From the NCBI GenBank assembly GCA_030847615.1, contig JAUMIR010000002.1, positions 113,220,309 to 113,284,308 of the forward strand: a stretch of 64,000 nt of DNA, read 5' to 3'. Source of the stretch: Gambelia wislizenii. Lineage: Eukaryota > Chordata > Lepidosauria > Squamata > Crotaphytidae. The position numbers and the translations under genes were made by a program. Every line of letters starts with the position of its first letter. The first letter of the stretch is position 1. The notes beneath the pieces are model-generated. The model saw nothing but the letters and a program-made list of their open reading frames with translations. It was not told the DNA's origin and ran no database searches. Below are positions 10,246-21,760 of the stretch, in pieces.

Positions 10246-10753
10246 CTAGAACCAGCACAAATGTATATTTTGCATTAGGCTGCCTTCTCAGCTGTGCCCC
10301 TCACTGATACACATCTGGGTTTGCCTATCTGGAATCATTACTCTCCAACACAGTATTTACCTATCCATGCAATATTCTATTTCTTGTTTTGTTCAAGAAC
10401 AAACATGTAATATTCAGCCCCAGACAGATTAAATATTTATAAAGATTCATTTCTCCATGCCCCTAAGATTAGTGAGAGACCTCAGTATACCAGTAAACCA
10501 AACCTGTGAAATCTGCCAATTACAGTATGAGAAACCCAGTTTTAGCTGTTTCTGTTTGCTCAGGCTTAAATATTGCCTAGTGTGTGCTGCCCTAAATATA
10601 CCTGCAAAGCAGGTGTAACACTTCTCCTGTTCTCTTTGTTCGTACAGAGCCCAGAGCAGCTGAGCGTAGACTGACACCAATGTCAATGCTAGGTGGGATA
10701 TGGTTTTCCATATAGGAATCCTGTCAGAATATATATATATTTGAAACCGAATT
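10246..10753. other. No recognised feature
   Basis: An unassigned spacer between two LINE fragments, ending in a short (TA)n run at 10729-10740. Confidence 0.35.
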
Positions 10754-11105
10754 GGGGCGCTCCAAAAAAGCGATACAAAGACTCCCTGAAACACATCTCA
10801 GGCTTGGCCAAATTGATCACCAACAGTGGTCCGCCCTGGCCTCACATCGGGAGGCATGGAGACGCACTATCCACAATGCTGCAGCCTTATTTGAGAACTC
10901 ACGACGAACAAGTCTTGAAGAGAAACGACAACGCAGAAAGAATCACAACCCAAAAACATCACCCAAGGAGACCTTCTGCTGTGCTTTTTGCAACCGGACT
11001 TGTTTATCTCGGATTGGCCTTTTTAGTCATCAGCGTGCTTGCAGAAAGCGCGGGATGAGTCCTTCCTGAATCTTCGTTTGCGAAGAAGAAAAGCCAGACA
11101 GCAGC
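10754..11105 (+). pseudogene. Family V LINE 3'-terminal fragment with intact finger codons
   Basis: A plus-strand frame begins in the GAPKKRYKDS segment and runs to the stop after the finger CAFCNRTCLSRIGLFSHQ; the C2HC ligands (C-x2-C-x12-H-x3-C) are all present. A 1-base shift separates two frames near 10795. The 3' UTR ends with AAAAGCCAGACAG at about 11095-11106 and lacks the long GA tail of its relatives. Confidence 0.82.
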
Positions 11106-11796
11106 CATGGAGAAACAGTTCTGGGAAAAGATTAATGTTGTCATTTTGGACATATTTCAATATGCTTTTCTAGAGTTGATTTCTTTACCTTGCATTTTTA
11201 CAGTCTAATATACATCCATGAAACATTAAAATACCTTGAGGAAAAACTAAACTATTTTATTGGGACATACACTTTCATGGACTGGGACTTTGTAAGTCCA
11301 GGAAGCGTCCTTTATTGAAAGACAGACAGACAGTGGTATAGCTAAGGGGAATGCAAAATGAAGACATTGCCTCTCAAAGAAGAATTCTGTCCCCTGTTTT
11401 ATTGACTGGCAGGGATGGAACCTGACAACTCATGCCTTGCCCAAGACTATTAGTTCATGACAGAAAGAAAGAAAAACTCTTTCAATTATCCTAGATCCAG
11501 CTCCTTCTACATGTGAAATAGATGGCATAAATTGCTTTTCAGTAGCTATCTACAATCTGTGTATTCTGGATGAGGAATAGGTAATGTTCATTCAACAGAG
11601 AAGGGCCATAGCTCAGTTGCAAAGCACAGGCTTTGCAGAGTTTGGGAAAGTTACTTTTTTGGACTACAGCTTCCAGAATTCCTCCAGCCAGTATGGCCAA
11701 TGATCTAAAATGCCTTTTCCAATGCTTTACATGAAGGTAATCCATAGCTCAGTCTGTAGCATCTCTAAATAGGACAGGGGTAGGACGCCTGTCTGA
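11106..11796. other. No gene; small foldback piece
   Basis: About 11644-11700 resembles the TTTTTTGGACTACAGCTTCC short foldback repeat type. Nothing else is recognised. Confidence 0.3.
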
Positions 11797-11993
11797 AACC
11801 CTTTCATATTACACAGTTATAGCACTATGATTCCACTTTAACTGCTGTAGCTGTACCCCGTGGAGTCCTTGCAGCTTGTCATTTGGGGAAGCACTAGAAC
11901 TCCTCCCTAAATGGCAAATCTCAGGATTCCATCAGGTGGAGCCACGGGAGTTAAAGTGGAACTGTAGCACCATAACTGCATAGTGTGAAAGGA
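11797..11993. mobile_element. Foldback MITE of the CCCTTTCACAC-end type
   Basis: The left half (CCCTTTCATATTACACAGTT then ATAGCACTATGATTCCACTT) is mirrored by the right half (AAGTGGAACTGTAGCACCAT ... TAGTGTGAAAGG). The same family recurs at 48609, 62416 and 63024. It is probably hAT-related, but no 8-bp duplication could be confirmed. Confidence 0.5.
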
Positions 11994-12903
11994 CCAAGTC
12001 AGTGTAGACAAACTGAGCTAGGCAAATTAATGGGCTGACTCGATAATAGGTAGCTTCCAATCCTCCTGTGCTCAGTTCTGCTTTGTCATCAAATAGGGAG
12101 CCCCAGTTCAGCAAGTCAAGCCACCAAAGGTTATACTTCCCCTGCTGGAACATTTTCAGAGGGAAATCATGGCTAATGATGCCTAATAAGCCAGTTGTAA
12201 TTAGAACACGTCTGACTAGAACCACTGTCCCCAAGCTAGAATAATTAGCCCACATAGAGTTTCTAGGCTCTAATCCTAGTCTGATCTGATTGCCTGTTTG
12301 TTATATAAGGCTCAGCTGGAATCACCTCTTTTCTCATCACGCGAGGCTTACAGAAAATGATTATGATTGAGCTCATTATGGAATTTCTTCACCTGATTAG
12401 GAAAATGACTCAGAGTGCGTTTTCTTGCATAATATGTTGGGTGCTGCACAGAATGGCTCATTAAGGACGAATAAAGCTGACTTCTCTGTATACGATGCCA
12501 CAGAGGAACCCAGGAATGTAGCTGGGGGGGGGAATTATTACTGAATGAGAATTCTGCCCCCCACAGACACACACACTGAAATGTTCATCTTCACATTTCT
12601 AGCATTTAGAAATGCACTTTGGGCATCCAAGAAAAAGGGCAGGCAAAGTGACCAAGGGAACACAGCAAATATAGGAATTCTAGGTGTGAACAATTTTCAG
12701 TGTCTCCTTCTCTGCAATGATAGAAATTTGGAGCCAAAGGAATATTTCTTGGAGGGGGGAGTAATGCCTTCATTTTGACCAGTCTCTACACCTGAATGGA
12801 CCAAAGGGACTCTCACACAGTGATGATTAAAAATAATAATAATAATAATTGCTGGGTTCAATACACTTGATTAAAATAAACTTTCTGTGGGCCCTCAGAG
12901 TCT
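11994..12903. other. No recognised feature
   Basis: Unassigned sequence; an (AAT)n run lies at 12832-12848. Confidence 0.35.
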
Positions 12904-13230
12904 AGAGTTGTCAGGGTAAAAACTGGAGAGGATGTGTCTACTTTTAAAGGTTGTGTAGAAGAGAGAATTTCAGTAGGTATTGCTTCTTACTTGGTTGCAT
13001 GACAAGCTAACACACATTGGAAACTGCTTAATGCAGTGTAGATGTGTAAATAGCTATTGCTTAAAACAATTTGTAAGCCGCTCTGATAGCCTTGAGGCTG
13101 AAGAGCGGGGTATAAATAAATAAATAAATAAATAAATAAAATAAAATAAAAAGCAACACATGCTGAAACTCCCTCTTCTGCACTACCATTAAAAGCAAAG
13201 GAACCCTCTCTAGCTTTCAGTCTGGCAGCT
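12904..13230. repeat. Unnamed interspersed repeat, split by a short retroposon
   Basis: The outer parts (CTTACTTGGTTGCATGACAA and CATGCTGAAACTCCCTCTTC) match the block at 14045-14230, which is uninterrupted. Between them, 13009-13152 is an insertion ending in an L2-like tail (GTAAGCCGCTCTGATAGCC ... GGGGTATAAATAAATA) and (AAAT)n. AAGC-AACAC-like sequence on both sides suggests a target duplication. Confidence 0.5.
13009..13152 (+). mobile_element. Short retroposon with L2-type 3' tail
   Basis: It ends with GTAAGCCGCTCTGAT... and GCGGGGTATAAATAAA-like sequence followed by an AAAT array, the hallmark of L2-mobilised repeats. It could be a 5'-truncated L2 or an L2-tailed SINE; the head is too short to decide. 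Confidence 0.5.
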
Positions 13231-13800
13231 CTAATTACCTTGGTATTTGGAAGGTGAACTAGACTGGGAATCAAATCTTTGCCCTGTTGGTGACATACAT
13301 GCATGTATATGTGATTTTAAATCCATTGATCAAGGAGCTATCCCTCCCACCCTGTTGTCGTTGTTGGTTGCTGCTGCTGATACTAAACTTCATTTATACG
13401 CTACCTTTTCCCCAAAAGTGGGACTCAAGGCAACTTACAATAAGCACAGTATAGCTAAAAATATACAAAAGCCCAATATAACTAGCCTTGATCACATGCT
13501 GAAGGCCTCCTTCCTGGACTCAGAGAGTGCAACATGTGACAGCAGGGGAGTGTAGTGTGCTCAGTGGCCGGCATGTGCAGTGGCTGGTGTGTGCATGTGG
13601 ACTTCTGCAAATTTTGTCGTGGGAATGGGGGGAGGGAGTGGGAACCGGCCACCTCTGAGGTCTGGCTGAGCATATTCTGGCTGGTCTAGACAAGCCCCCA
13701 GTTACCTTTAATCAGTTTCAAATGCCACCTGTTCCCAAAATATATATAGTTCTCTCTTATGGGGTTAGGCCCCAGAGTCTAAGATGACTCAGAATTATAG
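13231..13800. other. No gene; L2-like tail remnant
   Basis: About 13380-13446 (TTCATTTATACGCTACCTTT ... GGGACTCAAGGCAACTTACA) is an antisense L2-type 3' end. The remainder, including TGCATGTG-rich 13550-13600, is unassigned. Confidence 0.4.
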
Positions 13801-14012
13801 AACCAACGTGGTGTAGTGGTTTGAATATTAGACTAAGACTCTGGGACACCAGGGCTCGAAGCCCCGCTCGGCCATGGAAGCCCATTGGGTGACCTTGAAC
13901 AAGCCACACACTCTCAGTCTCAGAGGAAGGCACTGGAAAATCTTGCCAAGAAAATCTTAGCAGAGGGTCACCATAAGTCTGAGCTTGCTTGGAGGAATAT
14001 AACAACAAAGAC
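13801..14012 (+). mobile_element. tRNA-derived SINE with Bov-B-like tail (Sauria-SINE-like)
   Basis: The head has AACGTGGTGTAGTGGTTTGA (A-box region) and GGGCTCGAAGCCC (B-box region, close to GGTTCGAATCC). The body contains the CCATGGAAGCCCATTGGGTG and CTCAGAGGAAGGCA segments. The tail GGGTCACCATAAGTCTGAG, then AACAACAAAG, resembles the Bov-B 3' end. Confidence 0.75.
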
Positions 14013-14044
14013 AAGGTTCACAGGCAACAGGCAGCAGGCAGCCT

Positions 14045-14230
14045 AGGGTTGCCAGAGGGAAAACTCGTAAGAGCTCTTATACCTTTAATGTCTGCAGAGA
14101 AGACAGAAAGTGAGTATTAGGTATTTGTTACTTGGTTGTATGACAAGCAATACCTGCTGACATTCCCTTTTAGGCACAACCATTAAAGGGATGAGAGCCC
14201 TCTCCATTTCCCAATTTCACAACTGTAATG
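14045..14230. repeat. Unnamed interspersed repeat, uninterrupted copy
   Basis: Shares TTACTTGGTTGTATGACAAG and TGCTGACATTCCCTTTT with 12904-13230. This copy shows the sequence without the insertion at 13009-13152. Family identity is unknown. Confidence 0.45.
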
Positions 14231-15377
14231 CAGCCCTCAAGACTTTTGCTGTCTTGGCCGCTGGGGGAAAAATGACCTCAAACTGATTCTTCTGCTCCCA
14301 GAAGGGTGCCCATCTTACCCCTATTACCCTGGTCTATTACCTACCCTATTATCCTCTTACCCTGGTCTAGCCCTTATCCTGAGGCCAAACCCCGCAAAAT
14401 AAAACTGGAAGTGAGTGTCTGGTTTTTGTTTTTGTTTGAGTTTTGTTTTTGTTTTTGTTTTTTTGTGGGAGATGATATTTATTTATTGATTGATTATTTT
14501 ATTTTATTTTTTGGTCTATTTTCCAGTTGTTGGGTTTTCTGCATACCGGTATTTGAGGGGGCCAGTGCAGTCCATTGGAAATGTAAAATTGGTCTCCCAC
14601 ATTCTGTGACTTTTCCCACCCATTTGAGAAAATAGGGGCTTCAAGGGGAGGGAAAGGGCTTTGTGGGTAGCTCTAACCATTGTGTTGTACAAATCTCCCA
14701 GGCCAAATCCTACTCCTACTCATGTTTAAGACTTTCTTTGGTCCCAACTGAATATTACTTTGGACTTCCTAAACACACAATGTCACATCTCTCAAGCAGT
14801 TTTGGTTTTAAAAAAAAAAGTTTGGTAAGATACTTGAATTAAGTGTTCCTTTAAAGAAGGCTACAGCCATAGACCATGAGTGGTGACTAAATGAATAGTT
14901 AAAGAATGAGTGGGGCTTTCAGAGATTTCTCTTTCCCTACCCCTCACCCCCACTTCTGCCACCCTGCAATGATTGCACCACTACCTCCCTTGTAATCCTT
15001 TGCAAGCATACTTTAGGTCAAAGAATGCAAGCTATTTCCTGTGTGCAAAGGCTCATTTAGAGACTTAGCAGGACGATCTGGCTTCTTATCATCAGCATTT
15101 GGGTGGGAATATTAGCAATCCAATGAGGCAAGAACATCACTTCACTGTCTCCACTGAGCCCAGGTGGGGCTGTCCCAAAACATTTTGCAGTCTGAGACAA
15201 ATCCTCTGTCAAGTCAAGATACTACTTGTACCATCTATGGACAGCCAAGTTATGTGTTGACACCTGAGGCAAAATATTCCACAAGCACCTCACCCTCATC
15301 CTAGGAGTAAAATATTAATCAATATAAATAGCCATATGTTGGCTTTTCATGACACCTCCAATCAGCTATCTAAGGCA
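14231..15377. other. No recognised gene; T/G-rich low complexity
   Basis: 14420-14520 is (TTTTTG)n and TTTATT-rich low-complexity DNA. The rest is unassigned. Confidence 0.35.
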
Positions 15378-16362
15378 TAGCGTTCCCCTCCAACTGTCCC
15401 AAGTTGGCAGAGACAACACTGATTATTCCTCGGCCTTCCTACTTTTTTTAACTGCTTTTAAAATGTCCCAGTTTCTCTCTTCTCCTCTCACTTTCCCCTT
15501 TCCTGAGCTCACTTCAGTTGCAGCATACTGAGTTCCTGTCTACATGAGGGGTAAAAAAAATCCATACAGGGAGTTAAAAAGGCAGGCATTCGCAAGTGTA
15601 CAATCTGCCTACATGATTTTTAGACCCCCTAAACACCGCATGACCCCCTGGCCCAGCTGGCCGCAGCAAGCGATCTACTCGGCAGTTTTAAATCTCCCGC
15701 CGCCTATTTTTTTTAATTTAAAAAGCTCCCTGTGATGCGGACAGTTGTTTTTTCATCTTTACAACATGAAATAAAAATGAATAAAAGTAAAAATCTCCAT
15801 TTCACAGACTTACCAGATGCTTGCGTTGCTGGGAATCCAACATGACAGCCACTACTGATTCCCCTCTTTCCTAGCCCCACCCCCTCTGCTTGGCCAGCCA
15901 ATCAAATTACACTGCCTGTTCATATCTGTGTGAATGGGAGTGTACAAACGATTGCTCATTCGATAATCGTACAGATTTTTCCCAGAGATCCGGATGAAGC
16001 CCCGGACTTTAGGGTGAGTTTTGCCGCCCCGCCCCCCTCTGAATGACTCATCTGTGTTCGAACGGCCGTCTGTACAGATCATCAGTCTTTCAAATGCCAT
16101 TCAGAATTTTTTTGCCGTATAGACAGGATCTGAGTTCAAAGTGCTGAAGTTGTTTGCTCTCAGTTAACTCTGCAAGGGAGAGAAGAATTGGGGGACAGAG
16201 TCTTTCCCTGTCCAGTAGGCTGAGGCAAAAGCAAACAACTGCATCCTCTTCTAGCTTATGACTTCTTCGTCATTAATAACTTATGCCATCTTGACCACCC
16301 TCTGATGTTGCGTGGGAACACATGTGCCCCAGTTTTCATCTGTGAAATGTTGGAGGGCATGC
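15378..16362 (+). mobile_element. Unnamed repeat (family B), split by a MITE
   Basis: The ends CCCTCCAACTGTCCC and GTGAAATGTTGGAGGG are partly inverted copies, suggesting a DNA element of about 380 bp once the 599-bp MITE at 15532-16130 is discounted. Related copies lie at 24250-24615 (minus) and 37249-38497 (plus, split by an LTR). No coding capacity. Confidence 0.55.
15532..16130. mobile_element. MITE, CCTGTCTA ends, TGA target duplication
   Basis: Ends GTTCCTGTCTACATGAG and GTATAGACAGGATC are inverted and flanked by TGA on both sides (15529-15531 and 16131-16133). The site without the element is readable in family B at 24455-24478 (minus) and near 37391-37414, so the edges and duplication are well supported. 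The interior has a GCCAATCA segment shared with 29727-30330. No transposase. Confidence 0.8.
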
Positions 16363-17666
16363 TGAGACCTAAATCCTATGGTTAGTGCAAACTAAGTAAA
16401 CCTTTGAAATCAGTGGGATTTACCTACTGTTGTCTCACCATTCAACAACTGAGCTACTGTATTGGGGCCTTCAGTCCTGAGGCAGCCGCCTCCCTCTGCC
16501 TAATGGTAGGGCTGTTTTTGCCCTGAATCCTGCTGGTGGTACATCAAATTAGTTGTTGAACAGTGAAGTCAGCACATAGGCAAATCCTATGTATTCAGTC
16601 ATATGAATTTGACCTTTTGGTCGTTGGGACTACCAATCAGATTTAGGACTGTGCAAACAGCTTAATACACAAGCAAACACTAGTAAGAACAGTTATCAGT
16701 CTTTCATACAAAGAGAAGCTGGCAGTTTTTCTCCTCCAGGTAAGGAATAAGAGACAGAGGACAAAAGAGGAGTAACAGCTTTCATGCTGTTTGGAGCTGT
16801 TGCTTATACAAAAAAAAAGCAGTGTTGAGTTTAAAAGGCATTCCACGGCTGTCTCCCCAGACACACATGGCTTACATCTGAACTTTGAAGCACAAATGAT
16901 AACCTTAGAAAGGGCCCCTGGAATTTTCTGATCCAATTCCTGGATCAAAGGACTCTCGGAACAATTTCCATATATGTATCTGATCTCAGCTCCAGGTTGG
17001 TAGATATTCTAAATGCTGAACAGGGACACCACTACACATTTTGTGTTGAGGTTAACAGGAGTAAGTCTGGTCAGATCATCCTAACAATTCAGTCACACAC
17101 ACAGCCTTGAAGAACCCACCACCATCACCAGTGTTGCTAATATTTTTTTTTAAAAAAAAAATTAAATTATTTACATTCAAAGGGGATCTCAGCTATATAC
17201 AACCATTAACGTTCCAATAAACAAAAGCAGGAAAATAAAAAGGTGAAAGGAGGGAAAATAAGCACATTTCTCATAAGTTTCTATAAAAGCTGGCCAAATA
17301 TCCAAATATAAGTCCTTTTGTAAATTTTATCTATACATCATTCTTTCAAATATAGCAAGTGTTGCTAGATCTTCTATCCATCGGATCACAGTGGGAGAAA
17401 TAAATATCTTTCCAGTAACAAAATATTAATCTTTTAGCAGTCAAAAGGGCATGGAACATCCACTTTCATTGGCCATGTGTTAATTTCCAGGAAACAGATA
17501 AATAATTAAAAAGAACATGCATGTCCCTGGATATCAAGGAACTTTCCAAAACCAAATTTACTCATGTGATTACTTCCTCCCAAAATGTAGTTACTATGGG
17601 ACAACTTTAAAACATATGCATTAAGGAAGTGTTAGCAGTATTACATTTCCACAACTTGCTGATAGA
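16363..17666. other. No recognised feature
   Basis: Only short undirected frames and a T/A homopolymer stretch at 17140-17165 are seen. Confidence 0.35.
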
Positions 17667-18234
17667 GGAGATAATCAGATGCCCTTTCGCCAAAGGGCTT
17701 CCCTTTCGGATGATGTCATCCTCCTCCTGTTATGCTCCTGTGCTGGTCCCATTTTGCCCTCATTTCTTCTTATTCATGGCTTAGATCGCCTGTTCCATTC
17801 CTATGACAGAATGATGGGCAAGTGAAAAAGTGCCCTGTGCCCGTAGCGTGATGCCAGCTGCAGTGGGAGGTCTGTTCCAGAACACTGCAGGGTGCGATCG
17901 GGACATCCAGGTAAGTTACACCCTTTTTTGTACCCTCCCCAGGTTACTTTGTATTTTTTAAGTCTGTTTTTGTGCTTGCTGTCACTTTTTAAACTTTCTT
18001 TTTCTTTTTGAATTTCCCACGTGCTCTCAAGAGAACGGCCCAGGATTTCAACTAGGAAGTGAATGCAGCTCCATGCGACCTGTATTCACTCTGTGGCTAC
18101 CAAGAGGGAGGGAAGCAAGCACAATTAAGGTAAGTGTAAAACAGTTCATTACTATGCCAGGACAGGGGGGGGGGGTAGCGGGAGAGGAGCTAGCAAGACA
18201 TGGATGCTATTTTTGTCCCCATCTGATAATCTCC
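17667..18234. mobile_element. MITE, GGAGATTATCAGA-type ends
   Basis: Inverted ends GGAGATAATCAGATG and CATCTGATAATCTCC enclose 568 bp. The interior blocks (GACATCCAGGTAAGTTACAC, ACCCTCCCCAGGTTACTTTG, TTTTTGTGCTTGCTGTCA) recur in the element at 22693-23304. The flanking trinucleotides (AGA, TTA) do not match. No coding capacity. Confidence 0.65.
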
Positions 18235-18267
18235 TTAGAAAGCCCTTTCTTGAATAGACACTGTGAT

Positions 18268-18270
18268 GAC

Positions 18271-18302
<32 letters not shown>

Positions 18303-18338
18303 CTGTGTCTGTGTGTGTGTGTGTATATATATATGTAT

Positions 18339-18379
<41 letters not shown>

Positions 18380-18380
18380 G
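18268..18380. repeat. Compound self-complementary microsatellite (TA)n(TG)n(TA)n(CA)n(TA)n
   Basis: Runs of TA, TG (with TCTG variants), TA, CA and TA follow one another, so the TG half can pair with the CA half as a hairpin. Apparent reading frames here on both strands are repeat translation only. Confidence 0.9.
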
Positions 18381-18671
18381 TTCCAAAAGAGCAATTTCTT
18401 CTGTGTAAGACAAAGTTGGAAATTTGTAGCCATACTAGTTATAAAACCAATGGATGTTGATTAGTCAGAATTGGATATTCCAATTCTTTATTCCATTGTT
18501 GCTGTAAAATTCATATGTCATATTTATTTATAGATAAAAGAAATTTATATATTGACATTGTTGGTTTGGATACTTAGTTGGCCTCAGCATATCTAACATT
18601 AAGGGAATCTTGCATGGAGTTAAAGCTGCAGGGCCATTTAGTTGTAAATATTGTCATTTAGCTGATAGAGG
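18381..18671. other. No recognised feature
   Basis: A/T-rich unassigned sequence. Confidence 0.35.
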
Positions 18672-18673
18672 TA

Positions 18674-18914
18674 CAGTTGGCCCTCTGTATCCACAGATTC
18701 TGCATCCATGTATTCAGCCATCCACAGCTTGAAAACACCCACTCCCCCCAAAAAAATACCAAAAAGCAAAGCTTGATTTTGCCATTTTATATAAGGGTCA
18801 CTATTATACTATGCCACTGTATATAATGAGACTTGAGCATCCATGGATTTTGGTATCCACAGGCTGGAGTTGGGGTGCTGGCACCAAACCCCAGTGGATA
18901 CCAAGGGCCCACTG
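18674..18914. mobile_element. Tigger-like MITE
   Basis: Ends CAGTTGGCCCTCTGTATCC and GGATACCAAGGGCCCACTG are inverted, with TA at 18672-18673 and 18915-18916. The interior carries the GCCATTTTATATAAGGGTCA segment shared with the copies at 8253 and 40116. Confidence 0.72.
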
Positions 18915-18968
18915 TAGTTTAAACTGTTCCTGCAAAATTGAAAGCCACAAAAACTCTTAATCAACACC

Positions 18969-19378
18969 AAGGACTTTATCACACGAGGCTGCTAAAGTAG
19001 AATTTCAGCAGGATAGGAATGAATTTGGCTAGTACTTATCAGATAATGTTGTGACTATCCTATTGCTGGTTTGCATTCTAGTCATTACTGTTGTGCCCCT
19101 TTCAATTGATGGGAAAATCTTGTCAATACTTGCTGATATTGCTATTGTTCCACTCCTGCCCTTGGTGCAGTAGGTTCCTTTGCTTCAGTTCCAGGATGAC
19201 TGCGGTCACATGGCACAATGGGGCCTGATTCTTCTCCTCTCCCTCTCCCCCTTGCTATTCCAAAGCAGCACAGAGTCCAACCCTAATTGCATCTGCATAG
19301 TGTCATCCAGTGGAAAATGCTGCTTCTGTGGGGAAGGATTCTTTTAAGCTCTGCCCCACAGGAGCACCATGCAGACTA
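18969..19378. other. No gene; possible MITE end
   Basis: AAGGACTTTATCACACGAGG at about 18970 resembles the left end of the GGACTTTATCAGA MITEs, but no matching right end is present. The rest is unassigned. Confidence 0.3.
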
Positions 19379-20582
19379 CTTGGCAGCCGGCTGTGAAGAA
19401 TTTGCACAACATTTTGCAGATATAATCCCGTAAATCCACTCCAATTTGGATACTGGTGGTTGACACAGATCTGGTGGATGTAATCTTGGGACCTGCTTGT
19501 CCTATATTATTGGATACAACCTTATTAGATAATTATCAGCCATCTCCAATATCCCTTTTCTGGGAAAGGCTCTGGAGCATGTTGTGGCCTCCCAGCCCCA
19601 GCAGTTCCTGGATGAAATGGATTATCTAGATACATTTCAATCTTGCTTCAGGCCTAGGTTTGGGACACAGACAACTTTGGTCGCCTCAACCAACACAAAG
19701 AACTGGACGCAGGGGAGTGTGACCTGGTTGCTGAACCTCTAAGTGGCTTTCAATACCATGGAACATGGTATTCTTCTGGGCCGCCTCTCTAGGATGGGAC
19801 TTGGGGACACTGTTTTACAGTGGTTCCATTCCTTCTTGTAGGGGCGAACCCAGAAGATGGTGCTGGGGGATTTTTGTTCAAATCTTTGGCTATTGGCCTG
19901 TGGTGTCCCTCGGGACTCTGTTTTGTGCCCCATTCTGTTAAACATATACATGAAACTCCAGTCTGTAGATCTGTGGATCAATGTTACTAATATGCAGATG
20001 ACACTCAACTCTACCTCTCCTCCAAGAAAGCTGCCTCAGTACTAAGCCAAGTATCTGTTGTCAGTAATGGATTAGATGAGAGCAAAGACATTGAAGATTA
20101 ATCTAGACAAGACAGAGGTGCTCCTGGTCAGTTAGAAGGCTAACAAGGAAATAGGGATTTAACCTATGCTGGATGGGATTATACTCTGCCTGAAATCTCA
20201 GGTTCAGTTTGGGCATAATCTTAGATTATTCCCAGTAGTTGGCTGCCCAGGTTTCAGCAATGGTCAAGAGTGTCTTTGCACAGTTAAAACTAGTGCCCCA
20301 GCCATGCCCCTTTCTCGAAAAGCCAGATCTGGTCACATTAACACATACCTTAATTACCTCCACATTGGATTACTGTAACACATTCTACATGGAGCTGCCT
20401 TTGAAGTTCTTCACTTTAGCAGGTTCAAAATTTTACAGCTAGACTGCTGACTGGAGCTGGTTATAGGGAGCATAGAACTCCCTTGCTGAAACAGCATCAC
20501 TGGCTACTGGTCCGTTTCTCTGCACAATTCAAAGTGCTGATTTTGACATAGAAAGCCCTATATACAGCTTAGCTCCAGACTA

Positions 20583-21154
20583 CAGTAGGACACACGTATC
20601 CTCTGGGGATTGGTTCTGGGGGGAGGCATGGATACCGAAAACCATGTATAATAGTGAACACCATTGAAAATAATTGGACTTCTGGTTTAAAATAAAATGG
20701 TTGCCTTGGAGGACCTAGAACATGGCTACAGAGGACACAATTTCTAGGAAGATTCTGGACTTTTTCAAAGGGGGGGGACCCGTGGAGGTCGGGAGGAGGA
20801 TGGCACTGTCCTGCTTACAGCGCTCCATTTTGGACAACGCTGTCCTCCTCCCAACCTTCCCCCATGCTGCAGGCACAAGGAATGAGCCGCTTTTTATTGA
20901 TGGGGGTTTTACTTTAATAAAAGCAGTGCATTTCTCGCACCTGCAGCATGGAGGAAGCATGGGGAAGGTCGGAAGAGGACAGCGGCGTCCAAAATGGAGC
21001 GCTGTAAGCAGCACAGCGCGGTCCTCCTCCCAACCTCCAGGTGGGGGGGTTGTCCCTGTTTGAAAAAGTCCTCTATGGTAGGGGTGCTGTTTTGTGTCCT
21101 GTGGATAATTGAATCAGTGGATAATGAATCAGTAGGTACGGGGGGGTCCTACTT
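20583..21154. mobile_element. Tigger-like element inserted in L2
   Basis: Ends CAGTAGGACACACGTATCC and GGTACGGGGGGGTCCTACTT are inverted. TA lies at 20581-20582 and 21155-21156, and the L2 protein context continues across it (APDY then LKAH). It contains a foldback MITE at 20757-21071. Confidence 0.75.
20757..21071. mobile_element. Foldback MITE, GGACTTTTTCAAA ends, TCT target duplication
   Basis: A palindromic 315-bp element whose arms pair along their length (GGAGGTCGGGAGGAGGA near 20782 against TCCTCCTCCCAACCTCC near 21023). It is flanked by TCT on both sides (20754-20756, 21072-21074). It is the innermost layer of a three-level nest. Related in type to 1824-2174 and 44934-45323. Confidence 0.75.
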
Positions 21155-21760
21155 TATCTGAAAGCCCATATCTCCCCAAGCAAGCCTGCCCAAGTCTTAT
21201 GATCTTTGGGGGAGGGCTTTCTTTCTATCCTACCACCCTCACTCACTCAATTGATGGGGACACAGGAGAGAGCCTTCTGGGTGGCTGCTGTTAGGCTTTG
21301 GAACCCCCTCCTAAGGGAGGTTCCATCTCTGTTGTTTTTTCACCAGCAGGCAAAGACCTTTTTGTTTAAACAGGACTTCAGCCTTGGCTAATCAGGGTGG
21401 GGTGATCTGTAATTGGGTGTTTTAATAAGCATTGTGTTTTTAAAGTGTTTTAACTGTTATAAATTTTAATGTTTTAAAAATAGTGTTTTAATTGAATGTA
21501 CTATGTAATGCTTTTTAAAACTTTTGTACTTTATATTATTTTAACTGCTGTGTTTTAATTTATGCTGTAAACGGCTTTGATTTCCATTAGGGAATAAAGC
21601 AAGACATAGATAGATAGATTTAGCACATTTTTTGCTAAAATGCTCCCCTAAGTGGTGAAAGACATCTGTTTATCACAGTTTGTGTTTTTCCTCACCTATA
21701 TATCTGACATTTAGCATACTCCATTGGGTGACTGGTGGTCAGAAATTAAATGCAGGCTTA

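Larger units (their letters stand above)
19379..21625 (+). pseudogene. L2 LINE, degraded 3' half with nested insertions
   Basis: Plus-strand L2-type RT remnants include GCEEFAQHFAD (about 19390), NL-FLGK-LEHVVA (about 19555), a degraded form of the LLGRLSRMGLGDTVLQWF segment (about 19775), GVPRDSVLCPILLNIYM (about 19905) and the C-terminal ERAFWVAAVRLWNPL (about 21265). The 3' UTR ends with GCTGTAAACGGCTTTGA and GGGAATAAAGCAAGACATAG plus a GATA tail. Multiple stops and shifts make it a pseudogene. A Tigger-like element splits it at 20583-21154; removing that restores the sequence across one TA. Confidence 0.82.

Noticed and set aside
18073..18433. Overlapping frames on both strands through the TA/TG/CA array
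   Set aside because: Translation of microsatellite sequence; the residues are just YI/CV/TH runs.
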